The position numbers were made by a program, and so were the translations under genes. A DNA stretch of 64,000 nt. Source: Heracleum sosnowskyi. Lineage: Eukaryota > Streptophyta > Magnoliopsida > Apiales > Apiaceae. The notes beneath the pieces were generated by a model that saw only the letters and a list, made by a program, of their open reading frames with translations, was not told the origin of the DNA and made no database searches. Below, one piece after another: positions 22,571 through 32,334 of the stretch (position 1 is the stretch's first letter; each line of letters begins with the position of its first letter). The stretch is from NCBI GenBank assembly GCA_030848705.1, contig CM061243.1:116522674-116586673 (forward strand), written 5' to 3'.

Positions 22571-22754
22571 TGAATTTATTAGAATGCTTTACTCATACAC
22601 TTAACCTAAAAATAACAGAGTATGAATTTAGCAATGTAATCTTTCGAACACATATATTAAGCAAGTTACACAGACAAGTCATAAACTCAGTAACCACATA
22701 AACAGGAACTTTTATTTTTATTAATAGAATCATTAAGATTGAACATTGAGTACA

Positions 22755-23006
22755 TCATTCTATGATTTTATCAACTAGGTCTAAAGTCTCTTCCTTAATC
22801 TCTTCTTTAGAGCGACCTTCTTCCTTGAGAAGTGCCTGAAGCTCCTTCTCTTCTTCCTGAGCCTTGGCCTTCTCTTCCTGTTCCTTTTCCTCATCTATCT
22901 CATCGAGGGCATCCAACAGCACCTCGAAGAGCTCCTCAATCTCTTCATTGTAGGGTTCACTATCACACTTCTTTAGCCCAACTTCAATTCCTACTTTGTT
23001 TTCCAT
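22755..23006 (-). CDS. small acidic coiled-coil frame in element B (83 aa), unidentified
   Basis: This frame starts MENKVGIEVGLKKC and is dominated by Glu and Lys, with heptad spacing throughout residues 20-80 that suggests a charged coiled coil. It sits on the element's coding strand between pol and ORF3, where the element should have untranslated sequence. It is surrounded by GACAGY motif clusters. I do not recognise the protein. It may be an accessory frame, a captured gene piece or chance. No ribosomal-initiation or splicing evidence is available. Confidence 0.35.
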   Translation of the reverse strand: MENKVGIEVGLKKCDSEPYNEEIEELFEVLLDALDEIDEEKEQEEKAKAQEEEKELQALLKEEGRSKEEIKEETLDLVDKIIE

Positions 23007-23410
23007 TATTTACTTTAAAACTGAGAGCAGACTGGTGAAATCTAAGGTTAATTTATAGGCAAAACCGTCTAAGGATTAAAGTCTAATGGTCAACAGTTAG
23101 AGTACCCATACAACTACCACAAAAGTAATTAAAGGTCGTGTCCTCCTTTAATCCTACAGATTAATGCAAAAAGGTAGAAAGTCCAATGGAACAAACATTA
23201 ATCTCTCAAACTAAACAAATAACCACATTAATGTCATACAGGGTCTGAAAAGTATGAGACTGGCACAAAATACAGACATGAATAGTCAAATCAAGACATG
23301 CTGTCACATAGCAGACATAGACCAAGTAGACAGTAACTTCTCTTGACAGCAAGTTTGAAGGTGCTGTCATGAGCTTCAAGAAGAATTGAAATTTTAGAAA
23401 CCTTAGTAAA

Positions 23411-24430
23411 TCAACATACCAGATTTAGCATTCCCAATTCACTTACCAACCTGTTGAAGGTTGCTTCATCCAATGGCTTAGTGAAGATGTCAGCAAGTTG
23501 CTTGTCAGTTGGGACATAAATCAGCTTCACAGTTCCTTGTTCAACATGCTCTCTGATAAATTGATGTCTTATATCAATGTGCTTTGTCCTAGAGTGTTGA
23601 ACTGGATTATCTGAGATGGCTATGGCACTAGTGTTGTCACAGTAAATAGGAATTTCTCTTAACACTAGACCATAATCCAGAAGCTGACTTTTCATCCATA
23701 GAATTTGTGCACAGCAACTGTCTGCAGCAATGTACTCAGCTTCTGCAGTTGAGGTAGAAAATGAATGCTGCTTCTTGCTAAACCATGAGACCAATCTTCC
23801 ACCAAGAAATTGACAGCTACCAGTAGTACTTTTTCTGTCAATCTTGCATCCAGCATAGTCTGAGTCTGAGTAACCAATTAGATCAAATCCAGTGTTCTTA
23901 GGATACCAAAGGCCTAGGTTAGGAGTGCCTTTTAAGTATCTAAAGATTCTCTTGATGGCTACCAAGTGTGACTCCTTTGGATCACTTTCAAATCTTGCAC
24001 AGAGACATGTAGCAAACATGATGTCAGGTCTGCTAGCAGTTAGGTATAGGAGAGATCCTACCATGCCTCTATAGGTGCTTGAGTCAACTTTCTTTCCTTT
24101 AGGGTCAAGATCCAGACTAGTTGCTGTGGACATTGGTGTCTTTGCAGGAGATGAATCTTCCAAGTTGAACTTTTTGAGAAGTTCCTTGATGTATTTAGCT
24201 TGACATATGAAGATTCCATCAGTTTGTTGAAGAATTTATAACCCCAGAAAGAATGACAATTCTCCCATCATACTCATCTTATATTTGTTGCTCATGAGAT
24301 GGGAAAACTTCTCACACAGCTTCTCATTTGTAGAACCAAAAATGATGTCATCCACATAGATTTGTACCAGAATGATGTCCTTGCCATGATGCTTGTAGAA
24401 AAGTGTCTTGTAGAAATGATGTCCTTACCA
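23411..24430 (-). pseudogene. pol: pol remnant of element B: end of reverse transcriptase and RNase H
   Basis: On the minus strand the sequence shows the reverse transcriptase active-site box YVDDIIFGS (near 24352-24326), then FFLGL followed by an in-frame TAA near 24240. After that it is continuous through KYIKELLKKFNL, STYRGMVGSLLYLTASRPDIMF, GYSDSDYAGC, RKSTTGSCQFLGG, the STAEAEY motif, CDNTSAI, HIDIRHQFIREH and DIFTKPL to its stop at 23411. These are the standard copia reverse transcriptase C-terminus and RNase H. Everything upstream is deleted and replaced by the truncated LTR. The stop and the deletion make it non-functional. Confidence 0.9.
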
Positions 24431-25439
24431 GAATGCAATACTGATAAAATTCAATCTAAATTTCAACAACTAAAATCAAGATTAAATGTTATCAGCAATA
24501 TATGCAATCACGAACAGTATGCAGTAAGAACAAGATTCACAAAATAAATGTTTTATTTATTTTGCAAAGTGTTGCTACAACCTCAAGAAAGAATTCTTGA
24601 GCTTCGGTTTTCTCCAAGACACTTGCTTGTCTTAGTTACATATCTAGAATGAATTGATAGTATGTATAAGACTAATCCTATCACTATCAGTCACGGGTTT
24701 GTGAAGCTGCTGTCATTGTCAAATGGCAGCTTCTTACATATTGTCTTACCCATGTGACTTTCCTAAATTGCTAACCTGTCAGTTGAACATTACAAAGAAA
24801 GCAACCTAGATTCATTCTATTTCCAGCTAAAACAATTCAGCAGATAAAGACTTGACCTTGCTCTTGAATTGATTCGCTTTTGTTTTGTAGTGCTTGAAGC
24901 TTCTGTCGTAGTCTTGCAGACTTGGTGCAGCTTAGGGATACTGCATCACGCCTGTTTCTTGAACATTTAAACTGTCACAGGATTTGACCGAGAAAGATAA
25001 CTAGAACAGGGATCTTTATCGAGACAGTTACTTTTGCCACAAAGCTTGCTGTCACAGGAATGATCTTTTGGTGACAGTATGAGTTCCCCACATAGAGTGC
25101 TGTCGAGGATTCCAAACTTGCTGTCGAGGGCAATAGTTGCTGTCGCGTAGTCTTCCGCCAATGTTGCTGTCAGAGTGAATATGCTGTCTTGACTTGCAAC
25201 ATTCTGTCTTCTTGTAATCTTACTGTCACAACTTTAGGACAGTAACCTTTATTCATGCTGTCATCTAAAATGCATTCTTTGAGGCTTGAACACATAAGTG
25301 AACTTCTTTCAAATTACACAACTAGAATAACATTACATACTGATTACAAGAACATACTTTGGCTATGACGGTATGTTCTACTTAATTAAAAAATTAAGTA
25401 CATTCAAAGTTAAGTTGTTTCTATGCTATCACCCATAAA
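24431..25439 (-). repeat. 5' LTR of element B, truncated at both ends
   Basis: It is nearly identical to 15918-16925. It lacks the terminal hairpin arm and tip on the inner side, and on the outer side it stops at CACCCATAAA, where it fuses to host sequence through a shared ATAAA. Confidence 0.9.
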
Positions 25440-26184
25440 AGACATGTGGTTGAATCTTAATTCGAAATGCAATGTGCATGCTGCAAACAAAGATTTTGTC
25501 TTGTACCAGAAATCTATCCACTCAAGACTTGTCGATAACTACAAGTTAACAAATTACAACGGTAACTTTGGCGAGAGCCAATGGTTGGAAATTGGGCTTT
25601 GCCCCGAACACATACTTGCAGTGTAAAGAATTCCAGTATGCATTTAGAGCGGTTTCAAGCGTTGATGTTTTCATGAATGTGCAACCAAACGAGCAGTTTA
25701 AGATGACCCCTACCTTCGTGAGATAAATGTGGCACATTTCGCAGTGGCCCGTGGTGTGGGTGAGGGTGGACCATCCTCTTGCCTCTCACTATTCGTCTAG
25801 ATTGTTTTTCCTAGTATGATTCAGTTTGTGGACGAAACATTGAAAGTTTGGTTTGTAGTCTGGTCCTCCATAGTTTGGTCACTCACTCCACAATCGTTAG
25901 AAATTTCTTATCAAATCGATGAAAACCGTTAGATAAAATACTAAAAATTATTATATAGAGTATTTTTTCTATTTTAAATCTATGAGAACCGTTAGATGAA
26001 ATACTAAAAATTATTATATATATAGTACTTTTTCTATTTTTTCGTAACTAAAACATTTCATTTTTTTTATCGGTTTGCAACTTTCTCTCTCGTTTTGAGA
26101 GTCGACTCCCAAAATTAGGGTTTGAGCCGCCACTTCTTCATTCTTCAACCATCGTCCCCTTCACTGATTAAACCCCTTCACTCT
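25435..26184 (+). repeat. host segment, right copy of the 0.75-kb direct repeat, with the empty insertion site
   Basis: It matches 15128-15880 and then continues without interruption past CACTCT into CCCATCCTCTC, which is the unoccupied version of the element B target. Confidence 0.9.
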
Positions 26185-26294
26185 CCCATCCTCTCTTCTA
26201 TTTATCAGTTTTTTAATAAAATCGAGATCTAATCCTTTTTAGGTGAGTTCGTGTTGAGTACAAAAAGGTTGTTAGTCGTGCCCATCTTTTTGGG

Positions 26295-26717
26295 ATGTTA
26301 GTGTGTTTTGTTTTGAAGTTTTTGTGTGGTTTGTTACGGGTTTCGGTAGCTTTTCTGAAAAGGATTTATACGATAGTTTGGGTGATCTGTAAGGCTTGTA
26401 TTAAATATGGGATGGTGGTGAATACCGCAAGAGCTCACCTTTTACAACAAAAAATTGTTCATATTTTGGGGGCATTTGTTACTCCAAAATCAGTTGATTT
26501 AACTGATAATTTTGAACATTGGGCTACGGATGTTTCTTACGTGAAGGTGAATTGCGATGCTACTAGTTTCACAACTGATGTAGGTTGGATTGCTCGAGAT
26601 GTCATTGTAATACTTTTTAGATTAAAGAATTTGATATTATGTGTGTTTAAGCGATCTCAAAACAAAATGACTATTTGTTTTAGCTTGTTTTTTGTTTCAC
26701 AATCAGGTTGTAGTTGA
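26295..26717 (+). pseudogene. fragment resembling a plant RNase H-like (RVT_3) protein
   Basis: The 140-codon frame includes YVKVNCDATSF and VGWIARD. This matches the start of the plant RNase H-like domain (consensus VKVNCDAS...G.G.V.RD) found in LINE-derived and host RVT_3 proteins. The N-terminal half is hydrophobic and unassigned. The rest of the domain (catalytic Glu and Asp region) is absent or diverged, so it is a relic. Confidence rests on one motif. Confidence 0.4.
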
Positions 26718-26782
26718 CAGTTCGGGGATGGATTCAATGATTTGTTAAGTTAATAAAATCTACTTGTTCGTAAAAAAAAACA

Positions 26783-27170
26783 TCTCATTTTCCAAAAATA
26801 TCACATACAGTTTCATTTAATAAAATAAAATTAATAAAATTATAATTGATAATAACAAACCAATTACCTTTTAAAGCCAAAGTGTATATTCTTTTTATAT
26901 TTTATAACTGAAATTTCTACTTTTCTATTTTTTCTCAATAAAACCTCTAATTTTCCAAAAATATCACGGGTAGCTCTATTTAATAAAATAAAATTACTAA
27001 CCGATTAGTTTTTTTTTCTCCCCAAAACGTATATTCTTTTTTATATTTTCTAACTAAAATTTCTACTTTTCTTTTTTCTAACTAAAACCTCTCATTTTCG
27101 AAAAATATCACGGGCAGTTCTATTTAATAAAATAAAATTATAATTTCTAATAACTAACCGATTAGTTTTT
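26783..27170. repeat. AT-rich tandem repeat, about 150-165 bp period, 2.5 copies
   Basis: Three successive segments share CTCATTTTCCAAAAATATCA, then TTTAATAAAATAAAATTA, ACYRATTA, TATATTCTTTTTATATTTT and AACTRAAATTTCTACTTTTC. Copies start near 26786, 26945 and 27093. Confidence 0.75.
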
Positions 27171-27764
27171 TAAATAGTAAAAAATAGTAATTTGTGGAAA
27201 CACTAAAAAAAAGAAAAAAAAAAAAGGATAATAGTACATATTTGACCGGACACGATGATACATTTATACATATTTATATGTTTTAAATGGGTCAAAAACA
27301 AAAATCGAACACATAACAAATTTGCATACTTCAAACTATAACACTACGATATCATTGTTGATTTGAAATTTAATCCTAATGTTGGTAACGATCGATTGAT
27401 TAGAAATTTTCAGTTAATTGATTTTAGTCGTTTTTGATAAGTTTATTTTCTTTGAATTCGATCGATTCTGGTATGTTTATTTTGATTTTGGTTGATTTTA
27501 GTTTATTTCAGTAGTATGTTGTATATTTGATTTTATTTTGGTAACTATTTCTTTTGCTTTTGTTTGCTATTCAATTATTTTTGGTAAATTGCTTTTGTCT
27601 TAATTTTTGTCATTCACTCCGATTGATTTCACATATTTATTAAGTCGCAAATGGTTGGTTGCTTGTTGAATTTTAGTTCGGTTACGGAATGGAATTGATT
27701 TTGAATTTTGTTAAATATTTATATTCAAAAAATTAGATTTTCATAATTTTGTTTAAAGATTATT

Positions 27765-27884
27765 TAAAAATATAATCTTGTGGACAAGACCGGTACTTTT
27801 CCATCAGTATTCAAAATGAATACTTAAAAATATAATCTTGTGGACAAGACCGGTACTTTTCCATCAGTGTCACCGCTGAATCAT
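27765..27884. repeat. 60-bp tandem duplication
   Basis: The segment ATATAATCTTGTGGACAAGA...CCATCAGT occurs at 27770 and again 60 bp later with almost no change. Confidence 0.8.
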
Positions 27885-28194
27885 TCAAAACGAATACTTA
27901 AAGATGCAAACTGGGAAGGAAATTTTAACAAATATGTGTTTAGAAAAATATACCTATATACCCATATCCTAAGTCCTGCAGCTAGCTATAAGTTCCTTGT
28001 AAATTGGAAGAACAGATTCTTTCGAATCTTTCCAGCCATGAAAAATGTCCATACTGTTCGTTTGATTTAATAGGCAACATGAAGATTGTCAGTCATTGTA
28101 AGAATATACGAACTTAATGGAATCATAAACTTCCTATACAGCCTGAGCTTATGAGCATTGTAACATGTTGCTGAAAAATAACAAAACAAGGCAA

Positions 28195-29040
28195 GATTGC
28201 AGATGCTCCAGTTCTTGATACGGTGACCCTCACTGACATGAAGTGCCTTCTGAACATCATGTTTGTTGTAATAACTTTTCGCATAGTCATCAAGACATGG
28301 ATCATAACCGCCTATGATACGTGGCATCTGATAGACATTAACAATTACAATTACTATATTCAGTTTCACAAAAAATTCCACCAGAGCAATTTGGCCTATC
28401 TGAAAATATATGTTGCTGTGATCCTCTTTTATCATATTAAAGTTGAAATCTGAATGTTAAGTTTAGATAAATGAAAGAAAATAAAAAGGGCACTTCTACT
28501 TATTAGTCTCTTTTTCTATCTGCAAGTAGGCCTGAAGCTCAAAACTTTTGCCCTAAACTACCTGAATCTAATTGTCGGCACTCGGACAGGGAACAGGTGC
28601 TTCAAAATTATATAAGTTAAACTAGGGAGACCCACATTGGACGCCTTAAAATACACCACTACTAATAATGAATCCAGAAAAAATGAACGATTCTATTACC
28701 TTGAGAAAGTATTATATTTACAAGTACTCACCATCTTAGATTTGCTCCTGTACATGAGTTTCAGTAATTTATCTTTTGAAGCTGCTGAACTAGCAATACA
28801 GACTGATGTATAGAGACTGAAGATATCAATCTCATTATATTGTTTGACGACTTCATCCACTGCCTGACTGCAGTCTTTTTTGCTCCACGTGGTGTTGCTG
28901 TAGAAATCACAAGATTCTCTGATAGTATTGTGCGTTTCATCAGATATTACAGCATGGCTCCAAGCATAATCCAAAAGGCCTTTCCAGTGTCTTCCGCATC
29001 ACATGTTTCAGGATTACCCAGCTGCTCATAGACAAATGCA
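28195..29040 (-). pseudogene. serine carboxypeptidase-like (SCPL) gene fragment
   Basis: Two exon-like blocks on the minus strand encode the middle of a plant serine carboxypeptidase-like protein. The upstream block (29040-28732) reads VYEQLGNPETCD, then, after a one-base frame slip near 28978, LDYAWSHAVISDETHNTIRESCDF and a diverged linker. It ends at a good donor (ATG|GTGAGT, 28731). The downstream block starts after an acceptor (CTATCAG|ATG, 28327) with MPRIIGGYDPCLDDYAKSYYN, VQKALHVSEGH and KNWSICN, a family-typical exon end. The exon with the catalytic Ser (GESYAG motif) and the one with the catalytic His are missing, and the frame slip breaks the protein. It is a relic of a vacuolar or secreted hydrolase/acyltransferase family. 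Confidence 0.75.
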
Positions 29041-30703
29041 AGGTATTCAACACTTGTAATTGTGCAATTATATGTTGTTAGGTTTTTGGAAATACCATCT
29101 AAGACTTAAACTAAGAATCTTTCCTTATCAAATTCTTTTAGAATTTGCTTTTACATTTGACGCACTTGAACATGATCTTAGAGGACAGGTTTTTCTTAGT
29201 ATAGAGAAAATTCCAGATGTACTTAGTCTGTAGTCTGTTAACAGAAGTATTCTACCAGGAGAGTTCAAATGTTTTAGAGCTCCACCTTCTTTTCTTTTTT
29301 CATTACAGTTATAAGGGATGATCAGATACAAAACTTGATTACCAAAATTTGCCAAACCAAGGGTTCTGTAAATATATAATGACAACATGAAGATCACTCC
29401 AACAAGAAGATGATAAAAGCAGAGGACTCTAAGATTTGACTTTCACGACAACTTGATTTCCTGGAATCGAATAAACAAATTGCCACGAACTAGTCTTATT
29501 TACATCACCACAGGGTGAACCTTGTTTATGAGTACACTCCACAAACTGAACAGAGACAAATTCATCCATTCAATGAGGTCTGGACTTAAATCCTCTAAGA
29601 ATGATGACCACTTAGAAATCCATAAGCAATGCCATATATTCCTTCAGCTGAGATATTTAAACACAAGTTGGGACTACTTTTGAAGATCAGAACACAAAGA
29701 ATATTAGGTACACTATCTCTACTCTGATTTTGTAACAGCCACACACTTAATTTCCTTGCTTACAATATGAACTGGCTTATAGAATTTGATACTCACAGAT
29801 AACACAGATGAATAAACCTATATGTATGACATTGCCATAACAAATATCATGTCAGATCAATGCCCATCTGTAACAAATATGAAGTGGCTTATAAAATTTG
29901 ATACTCACAGATAACAAAGATGAATTACGGCATATGTATGCCCTTATTTCTCATTGCAAGTTAAATATCATGTCAAATCAATGCCCATCAAGGCATTATA
30001 TTTGCTTTGATCTTTATCGTGAAAGCTCACTCCACAATTTCATATTTCTTCAAACATTTCTTGTTTTTTAAAAACAGAGCATCTTAATTTGCGAGGCCTA
30101 ATTCAATCCCGTATCATAGAACTCATATGAAATTTGAGGGCTAATGTGAATAAACCTTATATCGACTTGGACCTCATAACTTCATTCCTCAACCCAAACT
30201 AATCAGTCATATCACATTAGCCCTGTAACCTTTCTAAACTTTGTTTGAGAGTGAAGTGTTGGAAACTAAGTTAACATAAAGAAAATATGATGTCAAGAAT
30301 AAGACATGGAAGAATGAGAATCTGGATACTAAGAAACAAACAGCACACATTTTTAGATTGTGACAAATTGATAGAAAATTGAGTACAAGTAGGGAAATTA
30401 TGGTTTATCAGAAAACTAAGACAAAAATGGGGAATCAGTACGGAAGACTAGTAAATGTCTATTTTACCCTCTCTAAATTACCCTTATTCCTTAATATATA
30501 TACCGTTTATTAATTTACATTTTGTAATGGAAAATATCCATTGTTTTATTATGTATATAGAATATGCATGTATTTCATCACAGGGTATCAGTATTGTCCC
30601 TCGCTTCGTGCCAAACTTTCAGTAAATACGAACGCGTGAAAAAAATTTAATAGGGGACAGGAATACAGGATGAGAGAGTGTGGCGCGTGAGTAAGTGACC
30701 ACA
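29041..30703. other. non-coding, no gene recognised
   Basis: AT-rich. An imperfect tandem duplication of about 116 bp (29758-29992, landmarks TTTGATACTCACAGATAACA at about 29787 and 29899) is the only structure seen. Confidence 0.55.
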
Positions 30704-31123
30704 TCTATACTCTTTATTAATAACCAAAAGTATCAAATTTGGTTATCACTAAATGTGGGTTCGATTCCTCGCAACTACATTATTTTACAAGATTTATTTA
30801 CTTTAAATTCTTTAGTATCATTTAGGGTTCGATTCCTTACAACTACGTAATTATATAAGATTTATTTATTCACTTTAAATTCATTAGCAGTGTTCGATTC
30901 CTTGCAGCTACGCAATCGTACAAAATTTATTTATTTATCTTAATTTCTTTAGCATTATCCACAATTCAATTGTTTATAACTAAATAATTAAATAGTGGTT
31001 ATTTATTATATTAATTTTATCATTCAATTCTCGATAAATACATTTTTCAATAATAATTTATCAATATTAATATTTTAATATGGACTCATATTCAGCCTGT
31101 GCTTGGCACAGGTTATCAGCTAG
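30704..31123 (+). mobile_element. non-autonomous Helitron, 420 bp
   Basis: The 5' end is A|TCTATACTC. The 3' end is a 7-bp hairpin (CCTGTGC TTG GCACAGG, 31096-31112) followed 7 nt later by CTAG (31120-31123) and then T. A TC start, a CTRR end with a hairpin about 11 nt inside, and insertion between A and T without target duplication are the Helitron hallmarks. There is no Rep/helicase coding, so it would depend on an autonomous partner. Confidence 0.8.
30765..30960 (+). repeat. three diverged repeats of about 60-75 bp inside the Helitron
   Basis: Each copy contains GTTCGATTCCT followed by GCARCTACGYAAT and ATTTATTTA: copies at about 30769, 30828 and 30896. Confidence 0.65.
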
Positions 31124-31159
31124 TATATAAGACAAACGCCTGTAGCAGAAAAGCGCCGC

Positions 31160-31263
31160 CTATTGAGAGAGAGAGAGAGAGAGAGAGAGTACATTATTAT
31201 CGCTGTCAATGGGAGTACTTATGCGCCTTCTTCTCCTGTAGTACGTTTCCATGCTAAAAAAAC
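31160..31263 (-). CDS. first coding exon of an unrecognised gene, partial (ATG at 31252)
   Basis: On the minus strand an acceptor (CCGGTGCAG, 31265-31264) is followed by a 5'-untranslated stretch and an ATG opening METYYRRRRR, ISTPIDSDNNVL, then a CT microsatellite read as Ser-Leu repeats and a stop. The start is in strong context, with a purine-rich codon set after ATG. The basic Arg cluster could be a nuclear localisation signal or nucleic-acid contact. The paired promoter, exon 1 and donor (GTAAGT at 45566) lie beyond the repeat array and the CACTA insertion. An inverted copy is at 52530-52664. The rest of the gene is not in the window. I do not recognise the protein. Confidence 0.4.
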
Positions 31264-31493
31264 CTGCACCGGAACCAACCCAAATCAAATAAGAAAACAC
31301 CATAAGTAGAAGGTATGAATATTGTATATATATAATGTAGATATATATAAGGTGAAAAATGCAGAAAAGTAGGGGTTGCATGTTAAGAAATCTGCAAAAA
31401 AGCCTATATTTAGGCAAACACACAGTATCAATATTTTGTCAATCAAAACTCACACACAGTCACACTCAGATCTGAACAAAAAATATGAAATAA

Positions 31494-32040
31494 CACTACG
31501 TCAAATTTTGGCTTCCGTCACATAAAATACGTGTGGCTAAGCACTTTACGTCACGTTTTAATTTTTCAGCAAAGTGTCACCTAAGGTCGGATCATTTTAC
31601 GCCCCCTACGGCCACACCCCAGATGTGTGGCTGTAACTCAAAACAGAGTGACTAAAGCATACCACCCATTGGGTCTGACAGCCCCTGTTTTAAGCTCAAA
31701 AGTGTGACTAAATACCAGCTTTCAGCCACAGGATGGGTCGTGGCTAAAGATAATTAATAACGTGGCTAAATACCAACATTCATCAAAGGCTTAGTTTTGG
31801 TCGCACTATTTATTGGTAAATCGTGGCAAAAAACTTGGGTATGGCCACATTTTATAATTTTTCTGTAGTCGTTTGTATGTTTTATATACTATTAAATAAC
31901 TGCTTTTAGTCACTAATAATTGTAGTAACTATCCCCCAATATAATATAATAGGTAGTGTGGCTGAAGTGTGGTACTAGCCACACATACTTAACCACATCA
32001 CAAACAGGTTTCATTTGTAATATAAATGACCACGGCCGTA
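31494..32040. promoter_or_regulatory. left subterminal region with repeated GTGGCTAA motifs
   Basis: GTGGCTAA or close variants appear at about 31531, 31740, 31762 and 31958, together with GTCAC, GCCACA and GTGACTAAA forms. In CACTA elements such subterminal repeats are bound by the element's accessory (TNPA-type) protein. The right end has the matching set at about 41750-42180. Confidence 0.7.
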
Positions 32041-32334
32041 CCAAAAAGCCGATACAAATCACAATACCAAAAGGCCACAATCCAATTCAAAAAGGCCACA
32101 ATATGCAAACAAGTAAAATGCCAAAATACAAGTAAAAAAAATGCCAAATTCCAAACTAGTCCATATTAATCCATAAAATCCATACTAAATCCATGATCCA
32201 TAACAACGATATGGAGTATAACTCCACAATCCATAAAAACCACATAACCATAACCAGAGTACAGAAAATTAACAACTTATCGAAAAGTTCACAACCAGAA
32301 AACCACATTAACATGAGTCAAATTCAGTTTACAA

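Larger units (their letters stand above)
15881..25439 (-). mobile_element. Sirevirus-type retrotransposon B, 5' internal half deleted
   Basis: Read on the minus strand the order is: truncated 5' LTR (25439-24431), reverse transcriptase/RNase H remnant (24430-23411), a small acidic frame (23006-22755), ORF3 (22088-17026), polypurine tract (16944-16934) and complete 3' LTR (16933-15881). The primer-binding site, gag, protease, integrase and start of reverse transcriptase are missing. The two LTRs differ at only a few positions in about 1 kb, so insertion was recent. The 5' LTR lacks its outer 12 bases and its inner hairpin arm. Confidence 0.88.

Noticed and set aside
22832..23038. 68-codon plus-strand frame rich in Pro and Leu
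   Set aside because: Antisense of the acidic 83-codon frame and no independent support.
30765..30960. tRNA genes suggested by GTTCGATTCC
   Set aside because: No acceptor stem, anticodon arm or A box can be folded around any copy.
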